Source: Chromobacterium haemolyticum (GTDB taxonomy: Bacteria; Pseudomonadota; Gammaproteobacteria; Burkholderiales; Chromobacteriaceae). Taken from it: a stretch of DNA of 64,000 nt. The notes under the pieces were generated by a model, which was given only the letters and a program-made list of their open reading frames with translations, searched no databases and was not told the DNA's origin. The DNA is taken from positions 62,001 to 126,000 of the forward strand of contig NZ_MUKU01000001.1 in assembly GCF_002081825.1 (NCBI RefSeq). The letters are read 5' to 3'. The position numbers and the translations under genes are program-made. Below are positions 47,742 through 57,419 of the stretch, in pieces (the stretch's first letter is position 1; every line of letters begins with the position of its first letter).

Positions 47742-49226
47742 TTAATTGGCCTCGGTCGGGGCCGCCGGCGCGGTATCGGCCAGCAGCAACATGGTGTCGC
47801 TCATGATGTTGAAGCGGGCGCGCTCGGTGAAACGAGCGCGAACGTCGGCCGGCAGCCGCTCGAGATCGTTGGCGTCGCAGACGATGAAGCTGCCGGGCTT
47901 ACCGGCCAGCCAGGCGCGCAGTTGCTGAGGGTCCTGCGTGGTGCGCGCGCGGCCGTGGGAGTAGAACTCCGCGGAAAATTCGCGGCGGCCGCTCCAATAA
48001 ATCAGCGCGCTGTCCGCGCTTGGGTTTTGCGCTTGCCAGGCGGCGATCACCTGTTTTTGGGTGCGCAGGTAGCGGTTGCCGTCGTAGTGGTTGAAGGCTA
48101 GCAGCGCCAGCATCAACAGTGCGCCGATCGCGGCTATCCAGGGCAGCGCGCTGCGCTCGGCGCCGTCGGCGCGCGCGCGGCGCCACAGTTCGGCGAACAG
48201 CAGAGCGCAGCCCGGGAGCATGGGCAGCGAGTAAGGGAAGATGATGTTGCCGGACATCGTGAAGAACAGCAGCGTCATCAGCGTCCACAGCGCGAGATAA
48301 AGCAACCACCCGTCGTCGTCGCGGCTGAGCCTCGGCAGTTTGGCCCCGTGGCGCAGCAGCCAGGCCAGCATGGCGACGGACCAGGGAAAGATCGCGCCCA
48401 GCGCGTACAGCCAGATCATGCCGCGCGGGGTGGCGTGGGCGAAGCCGTATTTGTCGCCCTTCCAGCCGGAGTCCAGGAAGCGGCTGACATGCTCGCCCAT
48501 GATGAAGTAATCGAGGAAGCCCGGCGTGCGCAGTTCGGCCAGCGCGTACCAGGGCGCGGCGACGGCGAACGTCAGCAGGGTGCCGCTGATCCACGGCAGC
48601 TTGCGCCACAGCGCCAGCCACTGATTGCGCAGCAGTACCCAGAAGAAGATGGGCATGCCCACCAGCACCACCGCCAACGGGCCTTTGGCCAGCAGGCCGA
48701 GGCCGAGGCCTGCGAAGAAGATGTAGCCCCAAGCGCGGCCGCCGCGCGTCAGCGCGTGCCAGAACGCAGCCTGGCTGAGCGTTACGCAGAACAGCAGCGC
48801 CGGATCTGTCATTACCGTGCCGGCGGCGCCGAGGAAGAGCAGGCTGCTGGCCAGGATCAGTGCGGCGGCCATGGCGGCGTCGCGGCCGCTGCGGCGCAGC
48901 ATCAGGTGGGCGCTGAGTCCTAATGTGGCGATGGCCAGCAGCAGCGAGGGCAGCCGCGCCGCGGCTTCATTGACGCCGAATAGCGCCATGCCGGCGGCGG
49001 ACAACCAGCTGGAAAGCGGGGGCTTGGCCCAGAAGGGGATGCCGTAATCGTGCCACAGCGTCACCCAGTTGCCGGTTTCCAGCATCTTGCGGGCGATTTC
49101 GCCGTAGCGCGCCTCGGTGGTGTCGGTCAGCGGAATCGTCCACAGGCCGATGAGGCGGAGCAGCAGCAATAGCAGCAATATGGTGATGCCGAGTTGCTGC
49201 CAGCGGTAGGTATTGGTTTTTTTCAT
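47742..49226 (-). CDS. GT39 (ArnT-like) membrane glycosyltransferase
   Basis: 494 residues. N-terminal helix, then LTDTTEARYGEIARKM with the acidic residue essential in ArnT/PMT enzymes, KPPLSSWLSA, about ten further helices, and a periplasmic C-terminal domain. ArnT-type enzymes transfer an aminosugar from undecaprenyl phosphate to lipid A. The first gene of the operon GT39-GT2-GtrA-YdjC. Arabinose biosynthesis genes (arnA/B) are not present here, so the sugar is probably a hexosamine. Confidence 0.9.
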   Translation of the reverse strand: MKKTNTYRWQQLGITILLLLLLLRLIGLWTIPLTDTTEARYGEIARKMLETGNWVTLWHDYGIPFWAKPPLSSWLSAAGMALFGVNEAAARLPSLLLAIATLGLSAHLMLRRSGRDAAMAAALILASSLLFLGAAGTVMTDPALLFCVTLSQAAFWHALTRGGRAWGYIFFAGLGLGLLAKGPLAVVLVGMPIFFWVLLRNQWLALWRKLPWISGTLLTFAVAAPWYALAELRTPGFLDYFIMGEHVSRFLDSGWKGDKYGFAHATPRGMIWLYALGAIFPWSVAMLAWLLRHGAKLPRLSRDDDGWLLYLALWTLMTLLFFTMSGNIIFPYSLPMLPGCALLFAELWRRARADGAERSALPWIAAIGALLMLALLAFNHYDGNRYLRTQKQVIAAWQAQNPSADSALIYWSGRREFSAEFYSHGRARTTQDPQQLRAWLAGKPGSFIVCDANDLERLPADVRARFTERARFNIMSDTMLLLADTAPAAPTEAN

Positions 49227-49345
49227 TCGGAACGCGGTTTGCCGGACAGGGCGCGACGGCGGCTGTGGTGGCAGTGATCAAGCCAAGGCTGGAAGCCCCG
49301 TATGATAATGCCTTTTCCCCTTGCCGTGTTGCGGAGGGGGCAAGC

Positions 49346-49368
49346 AAAAAGCCGGCTGGCGCCGGCTT
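49346..49368 (-). terminator. Intrinsic terminator of the peptide transporter gene
   Basis: AAGCCGGC / GCCGGCTT with a TGGC loop; A-run at left gives the minus-strand U-tract. A second hairpin (GGCCCCG / CGGGGCC, 49382-49401) lies between it and the stop. Confidence 0.75.
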
Positions 49369-49411
49369 GGAAGGATTTGTCCGGCCCCGGCGCTCCGGGG
49401 CCTCGCCGTGT

Positions 49412-50788
<1,377 letters not shown>

Positions 50789-51186
50789 AGATTATTTCCT
50801 TGTGTGACTTGAGTGACATCACTTGAACGAGCAAGAACGAGTGAGGTGTTGTTGTAGTTTTTACTTGCCTTGGATTTTGTAGGCAATTTTTGATAATAAC
50901 TAGGAAATGTTTGTATGTGAAAATTTTTTAATCTTTACTGCCATACAATCGTAATTAATAGAGTAAATGCGTCACTAACTGTCTCCATTTGTCATATTTA
51001 TTTGTAAGCAAAATGACATGGGTGCAGTGCGGCTTCGTATTTAGGCTATTGTCGAAAATCCCGTTGGGAGAAGGGTTTATGCGTGCTTGCCGCCGGATGG
51101 GAGCTTGAGGGACGGTTTGCGTCTCTACGCGCCGATGCTGAGGCAAAACAGCAACACTCACTCAGCGCTGCGGCGGAGGCGGGAAA
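50789..51186. other. Intergenic region upstream of the peptide transporter
   Basis: About 400 bp without a credible gene. 50850-51010 is strongly AT-rich and should hold the transporter promoter (minus strand). 51050-51180 is GC-richer and shows nothing recognisable. Confidence 0.5.
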
Positions 51187-51212
51187 AGAAAAAGCCCTGC
51201 CAGAGGCAGGGC
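51187..51212 (-). terminator. Intrinsic terminator of the ccoG-ccoH-YbaY-like unit
   Basis: GCCCTGCC / GGCAGGGC with an AGA loop; A-rich left flank gives the U-tract on the minus strand, 16 bp past the stop. Confidence 0.85.
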
Positions 51213-51227
51213 CGGGAGGCGGACGGC

Positions 51228-51647
51228 TTAGTTGCCGCCGACGGTGTCCAGCCTCAGTTGCGGATGTTCGTCGGCGCCGGCGCGCAGCACCTCGGTCTGG
51301 CGGCTACTGTTGTAGCGCAGTTCACCGTTCACAAAGATCTGGCCTTCCACCACATAGCGACCATCGGGTTTGATCGCCTGCTTGTCGTAACACAGGGAGA
51401 AGTCCGCCGGAATGCTGCGTGGTTTTTCCAGGATCTGCTCCGCCAGCAGTTGGGGCGGCGCGTCTTGGCGGCTTTGATCCAATAGGCGCACTTTGACGAG
51501 CACGTCCTTGGCCTGGGACAGCGTGGCGCTCTGTTGAGGCGCGATATTGCCGGTCAGATAGGCTGGCACGAAACCGCCGGCGTGGGCTGCGCTCAAGGCC
51601 AGGCCTAGAGCCAATGCGCATAGGGCGCGGGTCAGTCGCTTCATCAT
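51228..51647 (-). CDS. Exported YbaY/YscW-like protein
   Basis: 139 residues. Signal peptide ending in AHA, then one beta-rich domain: VLVKVRLLDQSRQDAPPQLLAEQ, followed by a strand pair with YDKQAIKPDGRYVVEGQI, matching the YbaY / type III pilotin (YscW) fold family. It has no lipobox, so it is likely periplasmic. The ATG at 51647 shares one base with the ccoH stop (TGATG). Why it is coupled to oxidase genes is unknown. Confidence 0.78.
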   Translation of the reverse strand: MMKRLTRALCALALGLALSAAHAGGFVPAYLTGNIAPQQSATLSQAKDVLVKVRLLDQSRQDAPPQLLAEQILEKPRSIPADFSLCYDKQAIKPDGRYVVEGQIFVNGELRYNSSRQTEVLRAGADEHPQLRLDTVGGN

Positions 51648-52174
51648 CAGTCCGCCGGCTCCAGGTTTTGATGGCCGAGGGAGACGGTCTGGCCTTCGGA
51701 AGGTTTCCATTCGCCCTGCAGCCGCCATTGCTTGGCCTGATCTTCCAGCAGGATGTACCAATGATTGGCCTTGACCGGCACCGCCGGCAGCACGGCCTGG
51801 TAGAGGTTGGGACCGGCCTGGCGCATTTCCACCTGTTGGTCGAAGTCGTCCTGCGCCGGGTGAACCATGCGCATGGTGATGACGGCGGGCAGAGGCACCT
51901 TGCTGGTGGTGATCAGCCGCAGCGTGCGCTGGTCCGTGCCCACCATCAGCTGCGCGCTCAAGCCCATATTGAAGGCTTGCTTGTCGCGGCGCAGTTCCAT
52001 ATTGATGGCCTTGCCCTTCTTGTAGTAGTCGTCGGTGACCAGGCCGTCGTCGGTGCGGATCGCGGTGGCGAGGAACATTACGCCGACAATGACGGACACC
52101 AGCGGCAGGCCGAACAGAATCCAGGGCCAGGGCTCGCGGTACCAGGGGCGCGGAGCGGGGGCGGTATGCTGCAT
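51647..52174 (-). CDS. ccoH: FixH/CcoH family cbb3 oxidase assembly protein
   Basis: 175 residues. One N-terminal membrane helix (PWILFGLPLVSVIVGVMFLA) then a periplasmic beta domain; DDGLVTDDYYKKGKAIN is characteristic of FixH. Needed for assembly or stability of cbb3 oxidase. Three bp after the ccoG stop. Confidence 0.9.
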   Translation of the reverse strand: MQHTAPAPRPWYREPWPWILFGLPLVSVIVGVMFLATAIRTDDGLVTDDYYKKGKAINMELRRDKQAFNMGLSAQLMVGTDQRTLRLITTSKVPLPAVITMRMVHPAQDDFDQQVEMRQAGPNLYQAVLPAVPVKANHWYILLEDQAKQWRLQGEWKPSEGQTVSLGHQNLEPAD

Positions 52175-52177
52175 GTA

Positions 52178-53629
52178 TTACTCTCCGATGAAGCTGGACT
52201 TCTCTTCCACTTGCAGGGAAGGGTGGTTGATGGACTGGATCAGGAAGCGGATTTCATGGCTGCCTTTGGTCGCGTACTGCGGATCGGCCTGCACGTGGAC
52301 GGTGACGTCGGTGTTGCCGGTGGCGGCAACGGCGATATCGCCGCGGTCGGCCTGCACTGTCAGGCCGGGCAAGCCCGATGCTGTGATCCTGAAATGCTGA
52401 TTCTGTTCCGTAGTATTGATAATTTTAATGATATAGGTGTTTTCCAGCCAGCCGGCGTCGGTTTCTCGCACCAGCGAGGCGCGGTCGCGGATCACATCCA
52501 CTTTGAACGGCTTGCGCATCCACATGGAGCCGATGGCGGTGGCGATGACGACGGCGAGCACCAGCGTATACAGTATCACGCGGGGGCGCTTGAGCCGGGA
52601 GGCGATGGCTTTCTCAGGGTATTTGCCTTCCAGCGCATTTTCCGTGGTGTAGCGTATCAGGCCGCGCGGATAGGCCATTTTGTCCATCACTTCGTCGCAG
52701 GCGTCGATGCAGGCGGCGCAGCCGATGCACTCGTATTGCAGGCCGTTGCGGATGTCGATGCCCACCGGGCAGACTTGAACGCAGATGCTGCAGTTGATGC
52801 AGGCGCCCAGACCTTGCTCCTTGGGGTCGCTGCCTTTCTTGCGCGCGCCGCGCGGCTCGCCGCGCTTCTCGTCGTAGGAAATGATCAGGGTGTCGGCGTC
52901 GAACATCACGCTCTGGAAGCGCGCGTACGGGCACATGTATTTGCAGACCTGTTCGCGCATGAAGCCGGCCAGCAGATAGGTGAAGCCGGCGTAGAAGAAC
53001 ATCCAGAAGGTTTCCCACGGCCCGTAGTCGAAGCGGGGCGCGGCGGCGACCAGATCGCGGATCGGCGTGAAGTAGCCTACCAGCGTGAAGCCCGTCCACA
53101 GCGAGAACAGGATCATCAGGCCGTGCTTGGTGAATTTGAGGCGAAACTTGCGCGCGCTCATCGGCGCCTTGTCCAGCTTGATGCGCTTGCCGCGGTCTCC
53201 CTCCACCCATTGTTCTATCCACAGCATAATTTCGGTGTAAACCGTCTGCGGACAGGAGTAGCCGCACCATAACCGGCCGGCGATGGTGGTCCAGGTGAAC
53301 AAGGCGAAGGCGCAGCACATCAGCAGCGCGGCCAGATAAACGAAGTCCTGCGGCCAGATGGTGAGGCCGAACAGATAGAACTTGCGTTCGATCAGGTCGA
53401 AATGCAGCGCCTGACGTCCGTTCCAGTTCAGCCAGGGCAGGCCGAGGAAGACCAACTGGGTGCCGACGACGAAGAGCACGCGCAGATTGTTGAACAGGCC
53501 TTTGACGGCGCGCGGATAGATCTTGGTTTGCGACTCGTACAGAGAAACGGTCTCGGTGGCGTCGGGCTGCGAGCCGGCTTGGCGCGGCGGTTCTACCTTG
53601 ATCGGGATTTCCTTGAGCGAATCGGACAT
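52178..53629 (-). CDS. ccoG: CcoG (RdxA/FixG), cbb3 oxidase maturation iron-sulfur protein
   Basis: 483 residues. Several membrane helices, WCGYSCPQTVYTEIMLWIE, a cytoplasmic double 4Fe-4S domain (CINCSICVQVCPVGIDIR and ECIGCAACIDACDEVM) and a C-terminal Ig-like domain. CcoG reduces Cu(II) for the CuB site of cbb3 oxidase. ATG at 53629 with AAGGAAA in front. It begins a second unit after ccoNOQP and has a striking inverted repeat 80 bp upstream. Confidence 0.95.
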   Translation of the reverse strand: MSDSLKEIPIKVEPPRQAGSQPDATETVSLYESQTKIYPRAVKGLFNNLRVLFVVGTQLVFLGLPWLNWNGRQALHFDLIERKFYLFGLTIWPQDFVYLAALLMCCAFALFTWTTIAGRLWCGYSCPQTVYTEIMLWIEQWVEGDRGKRIKLDKAPMSARKFRLKFTKHGLMILFSLWTGFTLVGYFTPIRDLVAAAPRFDYGPWETFWMFFYAGFTYLLAGFMREQVCKYMCPYARFQSVMFDADTLIISYDEKRGEPRGARKKGSDPKEQGLGACINCSICVQVCPVGIDIRNGLQYECIGCAACIDACDEVMDKMAYPRGLIRYTTENALEGKYPEKAIASRLKRPRVILYTLVLAVVIATAIGSMWMRKPFKVDVIRDRASLVRETDAGWLENTYIIKIINTTEQNQHFRITASGLPGLTVQADRGDIAVAATGNTDVTVHVQADPQYATKGSHEIRFLIQSINHPSLQVEEKSSFIGE

Positions 53630-53709
53630 GGGCGTTTCCTTCTCTGCGGATTTGGCCAAGGCCATGGGGGTATGGGCTTGGCGAAATGCGCGGCTGCGTC
53701 GGGGCGGAG

Positions 53710-53733
53710 ATGTTATATGAAATCATATAACAT
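53710..53733. promoter_or_regulatory. Long inverted repeat between ccoP and ccoG
   Basis: ATGTTATATGA and TCATATAACAT, an 11-bp perfect inverted repeat separated by AA. It lies between the ccoP terminator and the ccoG start. AT-only symmetry suggests an operator rather than a terminator. It does not match the FNR consensus well. Confidence 0.5.
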
Positions 53734-53747
53734 CCTCGCGAAAGAAT

Positions 53748-53769
53748 ACTGCCCGCATTAGCGGGCAGT
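53748..53769 (-). terminator. Terminator hairpin after ccoP
   Basis: ACTGCCCGC / GCGGGCAGT with an ATTA loop; minus-strand downstream ATTCTTTC is moderately T-rich. 15 bp after the ccoP stop. Confidence 0.7.
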
Positions 53770-53783
53770 AGATCAGTACCGGT

Positions 53784-54701
53784 TTATTGCGGCGCTTTGG
53801 GGTTGTTGGACAAGCCCCAGACATAAGCGGTCAACAAGTGTACTTTGCCTTCACCCAGGAAGTCTTTCCAGGCCGGCATCTGGTTGTTGCGGCCGTTGGT
53901 GATGGTTTCGATGATGGTTTTCTCGCTGCCGCCGTACAACCAGTTGTTGTCGGTCAGGTTGGGCGCGCCCAACTGCTGGTTGCCCTTGCCGTCCGGACCA
54001 TGGCAGGCGATACAGACGGTGGCGAAGGTTTCCTTGCCGCGAGCCGCGCGCTCGGCGTCATGCTTGCGTTTGGACAGCGACAGCACGTAGTTGGCGACGT
54101 CCTTGACCTTTTCCTCGCCGAACGCCGCGCCCCAGGCCGGCATCTGGCCATGACGGCCTTCGGAGATGGTGGTGTGGATGGTCTTGATGTCGCCGCCCCA
54201 CAGCCACTTGTTGTCGGTCAGGTTGGGGAAGCCCTTGGCGCCGCGGGCGTCGGAACCGTGGCACTGCACGCAGTAGGTCTGGAACAGACGCTTGCCCATT
54301 TCCTGAGCTTTGGGGTCGGCGGCCACGGCCTTGACGTCCTGTTTCAGGAATTGGTCGTACAGCGGCTGATACTTGGCTTCCGCCTGCGCGCGTTCCTTCT
54401 TGTACTGGTCTACCGAAGTCCAGCCGAACACGCCTTTCCAGGTGCCCAGGCCAGGGTACAGGATCAGGTAGACCACGGCGAAGGCCAGGGTCACGTAGAA
54501 CATCAACATCCACCAGCGCGGCAACGGGTGGTTGTACTCGGAAAGGTCGCCGTCCCATACGTGGCCGGTGATCTCAACCTGTTCGCCCTTTTGCACCTTG
54601 ATCTTGGATTGCGAAAACACCAGATAGGTCAGCCAGACGAGGCCGCCCAGCACGATCGCGGTGATCCAGATGTTCCAGAATTCGCTCACGAAATCACTCA
54701 T
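53784..54701 (-). CDS. ccoP: cbb3-type cytochrome oxidase subunit III (CcoP)
   Basis: 305 residues. Two N-terminal helices, then two c-type haem sites, CVQCH (144-148) and CIACH (230-234), with later axial Met in GQMPAW and NQMPAW. Passes electrons to CcoO/CcoN. Overlaps ccoQ by 4 bp. Confidence 0.96.
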   Translation of the reverse strand: MSDFVSEFWNIWITAIVLGGLVWLTYLVFSQSKIKVQKGEQVEITGHVWDGDLSEYNHPLPRWWMLMFYVTLAFAVVYLILYPGLGTWKGVFGWTSVDQYKKERAQAEAKYQPLYDQFLKQDVKAVAADPKAQEMGKRLFQTYCVQCHGSDARGAKGFPNLTDNKWLWGGDIKTIHTTISEGRHGQMPAWGAAFGEEKVKDVANYVLSLSKRKHDAERAARGKETFATVCIACHGPDGKGNQQLGAPNLTDNNWLYGGSEKTIIETITNGRNNQMPAWKDFLGEGKVHLLTAYVWGLSNNPKAPQ

Positions 54702-54889
54702 TTTTTTGCTCCGTTGGAAGCTTGGTCTTGTTCCGCTTCCTGCACCTTGTCGTCGTCGAGGAAGGGCAGATTGGCCGCGTCCTCATACCGGTTCTTGGAG
54801 CGCTTGCTGTAGGCGATGCCCAGCACCACGATGAAGAATGCAAAGCACACTACCGTGAACAGCGAGCGTCCGATGGTTACCCAGTCCAT
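54698..54889 (-). CDS. ccoQ: cbb3 oxidase small subunit CcoQ
   Basis: 63 residues, one membrane helix (FTVVCFAFFIVVLGIAYS) and a charged tail. Stabilises the complex. Located between ccoO (3 bp gap) and ccoP (4 bp overlap). Confidence 0.9.
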   Translation of the reverse strand: MDWVTIGRSLFTVVCFAFFIVVLGIAYSKRSKNRYEDAANLPFLDDDKVQEAEQDQASNGAKK

Positions 54890-54892
54890 GGC

Positions 54893-55507
54893 TTAACGAA
54901 CGTTCTTCAAGGCAAGGCCCAAGCCTTGCAGGTAAGCAACCAGCACGTCCATTTCCGACTTGCCTTCCACCTGGGCTTTGGCCTCGGCGATGTCTTTGTC
55001 GGTATAGGGGACGCCCACCAGGCGCAGCGCCTTCATCTTGGTCGGCACGATGTCGGCGTCGGCCAGATTCTTGGCCAGCCATGGGAAGGCCGGCATATTG
55101 GACTCGGGAACCACGTCGCGCGGGTTGATCAGGTGCACGCGATGCCATTCGTCGGAGTAGCGGGCGCCCACGCGGGCCAGGTCCGGACCCGTGCGCTTGG
55201 AGCCCCACAGGAAGGGGTGGTCGTACACCGATTCGCCGGCCACGGAGTAATGGCCGTAGCGCTCGGTTTCCGCGCGGAACGGACGGATCATCTGCGTGTG
55301 GCAGGTGTGGCAGCCTTCGCGGATGTAGATGTCGCGGCCGGCCAGCTGCACGGCGGTGTAGGGCTTGACGCCGGCCACCGGCTGGGTGGTCGATTTCTGG
55401 AAGGCCAGCGGCAGGATTTCCACCAGGCCGGCCACGCTGACGACCAGCAGGGTGAACACGATCAGATAGCCGACGTGTTCTTCGATCAGTTTTTGTATCT
55501 TATCCAT
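54893..55507 (-). CDS. ccoO: cbb3-type cytochrome oxidase subunit II (CcoO)
   Basis: 204 residues. One N-terminal helix and one haem-c site CHTCH (66-70) in [19 protein letters not shown], which is highly conserved in CcoO. Sixteen bp after ccoN. Confidence 0.96.
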   Translation of the reverse strand: MDKIQKLIEEHVGYLIVFTLLVVSVAGLVEILPLAFQKSTTQPVAGVKPYTAVQLAGRDIYIREGCHTCHTQMIRPFRAETERYGHYSVAGESVYDHPFLWGSKRTGPDLARVGARYSDEWHRVHLINPRDVVPESNMPAFPWLAKNLADADIVPTKMKALRLVGVPYTDKDIAEAKAQVEGKSEMDVLVAYLQGLGLALKNVR

Positions 55508-55523
55508 GATGTTTCCTTGCGCC

Positions 55524-56948
55524 TCAATGAGCGTGGGCGGTGATGGCCGGGATCTTGGCGTCTACGGCACGGCCCGCGGTTACGGTGCGGAAGGTGTTGT
55601 AGGCCATCAGGAACATGCCGAGCAGGTACAGGAAGCCGCCGAGCAGACGCACGAAGTGGTACGGATAGGTGGCCTTGACCGCTTCTACGAAGGCGTAGGT
55701 CAGGGTGCCGTCCGGGTTCAGCGCGCGCCACATCAGGCCCTGGGTCACGCCGGAGATCCACAATGCGGCGATGTACAGCACCACGCCGACGGTGGCGAGC
55801 CAGAAATGGGCTTCAACCAGCTTCAGGCTGAACATGGATTCGCGGCCGAACAGGCGAGGAATCAGGTAGTACATGGAACCGATGGTGATGAAGCCCACCC
55901 AGCCCAGCGCGCCGGAGTGCACGTGGCCGATGGTCCAGTCGGTGTAGTGGGACAAGGCGTTGACGGTCTTGATCGACATCATCGGGCCTTCGAAGGTGGA
56001 CATGCCGTAGAAGGACAGCGACACCACCAGGAATTTCAGCACCGGGTCGGTGCGCAGCTTATGCCAGGCGCCCGACAGGGTCATGATGCCGTTGATCATG
56101 CCGCCCCAGCTCGGAGCCAGCAGCACCAGGGAGAACACCATGCCTACGGATTGGGTCCAGTCCGGCAGGCTGGTGTAGTGTAGGTGGTGAGGGCCCGCCC
56201 ACATATAGGTGAAGATCAGCGCCCAGAAGTGCACCACGGACAGGCGGTAGGAGTAAACCGGACGGCCTGCCTGTTTCGGGATGAAGTAGTACATCATGCC
56301 CAGGAAGGCGGCGGTCAGGAAGAAGCCCACGGCGTTATGGCCGTACCACCATTGCACCATGGCGTCCACGGCGCCGGAGTAGGCGGAGTAGGATTTCCAC
56401 AGCGACACCGGCACGAAGGCGGAGTTGACGATGTGCAGCAGGGCCACGGCCAGGATGAAGGCGCCGTAGAACCAGTTGGCCACGTAAATGTGCTTGACCT
56501 TGCGGATGGCGATGGTGCCGAAGAAAACGATGGCGTAAACAATCCAGATCACCGCGATCAGCAGTTTGATTGGCCATTCCAGCTCCGCGTATTCCTTGCT
56601 GGTGGTCAGGCCCAGCGGCAAGGTGATGGCGGCCAGCACGATCACCAGTTGCCAGCCCCAGAAGGTGAAGGCGGCGAGCTTGTCGGAGATCAGCCGGACG
56701 TTACAGGTACGCTGCACTACGTAGTAGGAAGTGGCGAACAAACCGCAGCCGCCGAAGGCGAAGATGACCGCATTGGTGTGCAGCGGGCGCAGGCGGCCGA
56801 AGTGGAACCAGGGGCCGAAGTTCAAATCGGGCCAGACCAGTTGGGCCGCAATGATGACGCCCACCAACATGCCGACAATGCCCCACACGACGGTCATGAT
56901 GGCAAATTGGCGCACCACCTTATAGTTATAAGTGGATTGCGTTTCCAT
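55524..56948 (-). CDS. ccoN: cbb3-type cytochrome oxidase subunit I (CcoN)
   Basis: 474 residues, twelve helices; His ligands to haem b, haem b3 and CuB in the usual positions (for example [37 protein letters not shown]). Terminal oxidase used at low oxygen. First of ccoNOQP. Confidence 0.97.
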   Translation of the reverse strand: METQSTYNYKVVRQFAIMTVVWGIVGMLVGVIIAAQLVWPDLNFGPWFHFGRLRPLHTNAVIFAFGGCGLFATSYYVVQRTCNVRLISDKLAAFTFWGWQLVIVLAAITLPLGLTTSKEYAELEWPIKLLIAVIWIVYAIVFFGTIAIRKVKHIYVANWFYGAFILAVALLHIVNSAFVPVSLWKSYSAYSGAVDAMVQWWYGHNAVGFFLTAAFLGMMYYFIPKQAGRPVYSYRLSVVHFWALIFTYMWAGPHHLHYTSLPDWTQSVGMVFSLVLLAPSWGGMINGIMTLSGAWHKLRTDPVLKFLVVSLSFYGMSTFEGPMMSIKTVNALSHYTDWTIGHVHSGALGWVGFITIGSMYYLIPRLFGRESMFSLKLVEAHFWLATVGVVLYIAALWISGVTQGLMWRALNPDGTLTYAFVEAVKATYPYHFVRLLGGFLYLLGMFLMAYNTFRTVTAGRAVDAKIPAITAHAH

Positions 56949-57419
56949 TTAGGGTTTTCTCCAAGGTTGCTAACTCAGAACGTGACATATCTAATCGACG
57001 GCTTGAAGTCCGGGCGACTGTCCCAATCTGTACCGATGTGACTGTATCCAGACGAAGCCGCAGGGAAATCGACTTTTATTAAAATCAAGCGCTTGACCCG
57101 GGTCGCAGCGGTACTGATGTCTGTATTAGCAGTTCATCCCGTATTGCGACAGCGCAATTTCCCCATTTAGTTAACCCGGCATTCTAAATCAATTACCCAT
57201 ATCGGGCCAGTTTGGACGGCCGGGGGATGTCGCTTTCCCATTTGTCTTTATTTATGTCTCAAGCGAGCGTGACAGTTCTTGCAAATACTGTTGCTACTGG
57301 CGAGATTGTATTGTCTGGCGGCCCAGCCTTCTTGACCTGGATCAAGATGTCATAAAACGCAGCGTTTACCCGCGGCAAGTGCTAAAATAAGAAGGTTTTG
57401 CAACGATTGCAGGCAGATC
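56949..57419. promoter_or_regulatory. ccoN / M61 peptidase divergent promoter region
   Basis: 471 bp without a gene. Two candidate FNR/ANR-like sites for the cco operon: TTGACCCGGGTCGC (57093-57106) and the symmetric TTGCG-ACAG-CGCAA (57144-57157), both imperfect against TTGAT-N4-ATCAA. TAATAA at 57076-57081 (minus) is a possible -10. The spacings do not fit a classic -41.5 site cleanly. Confidence 0.35.
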
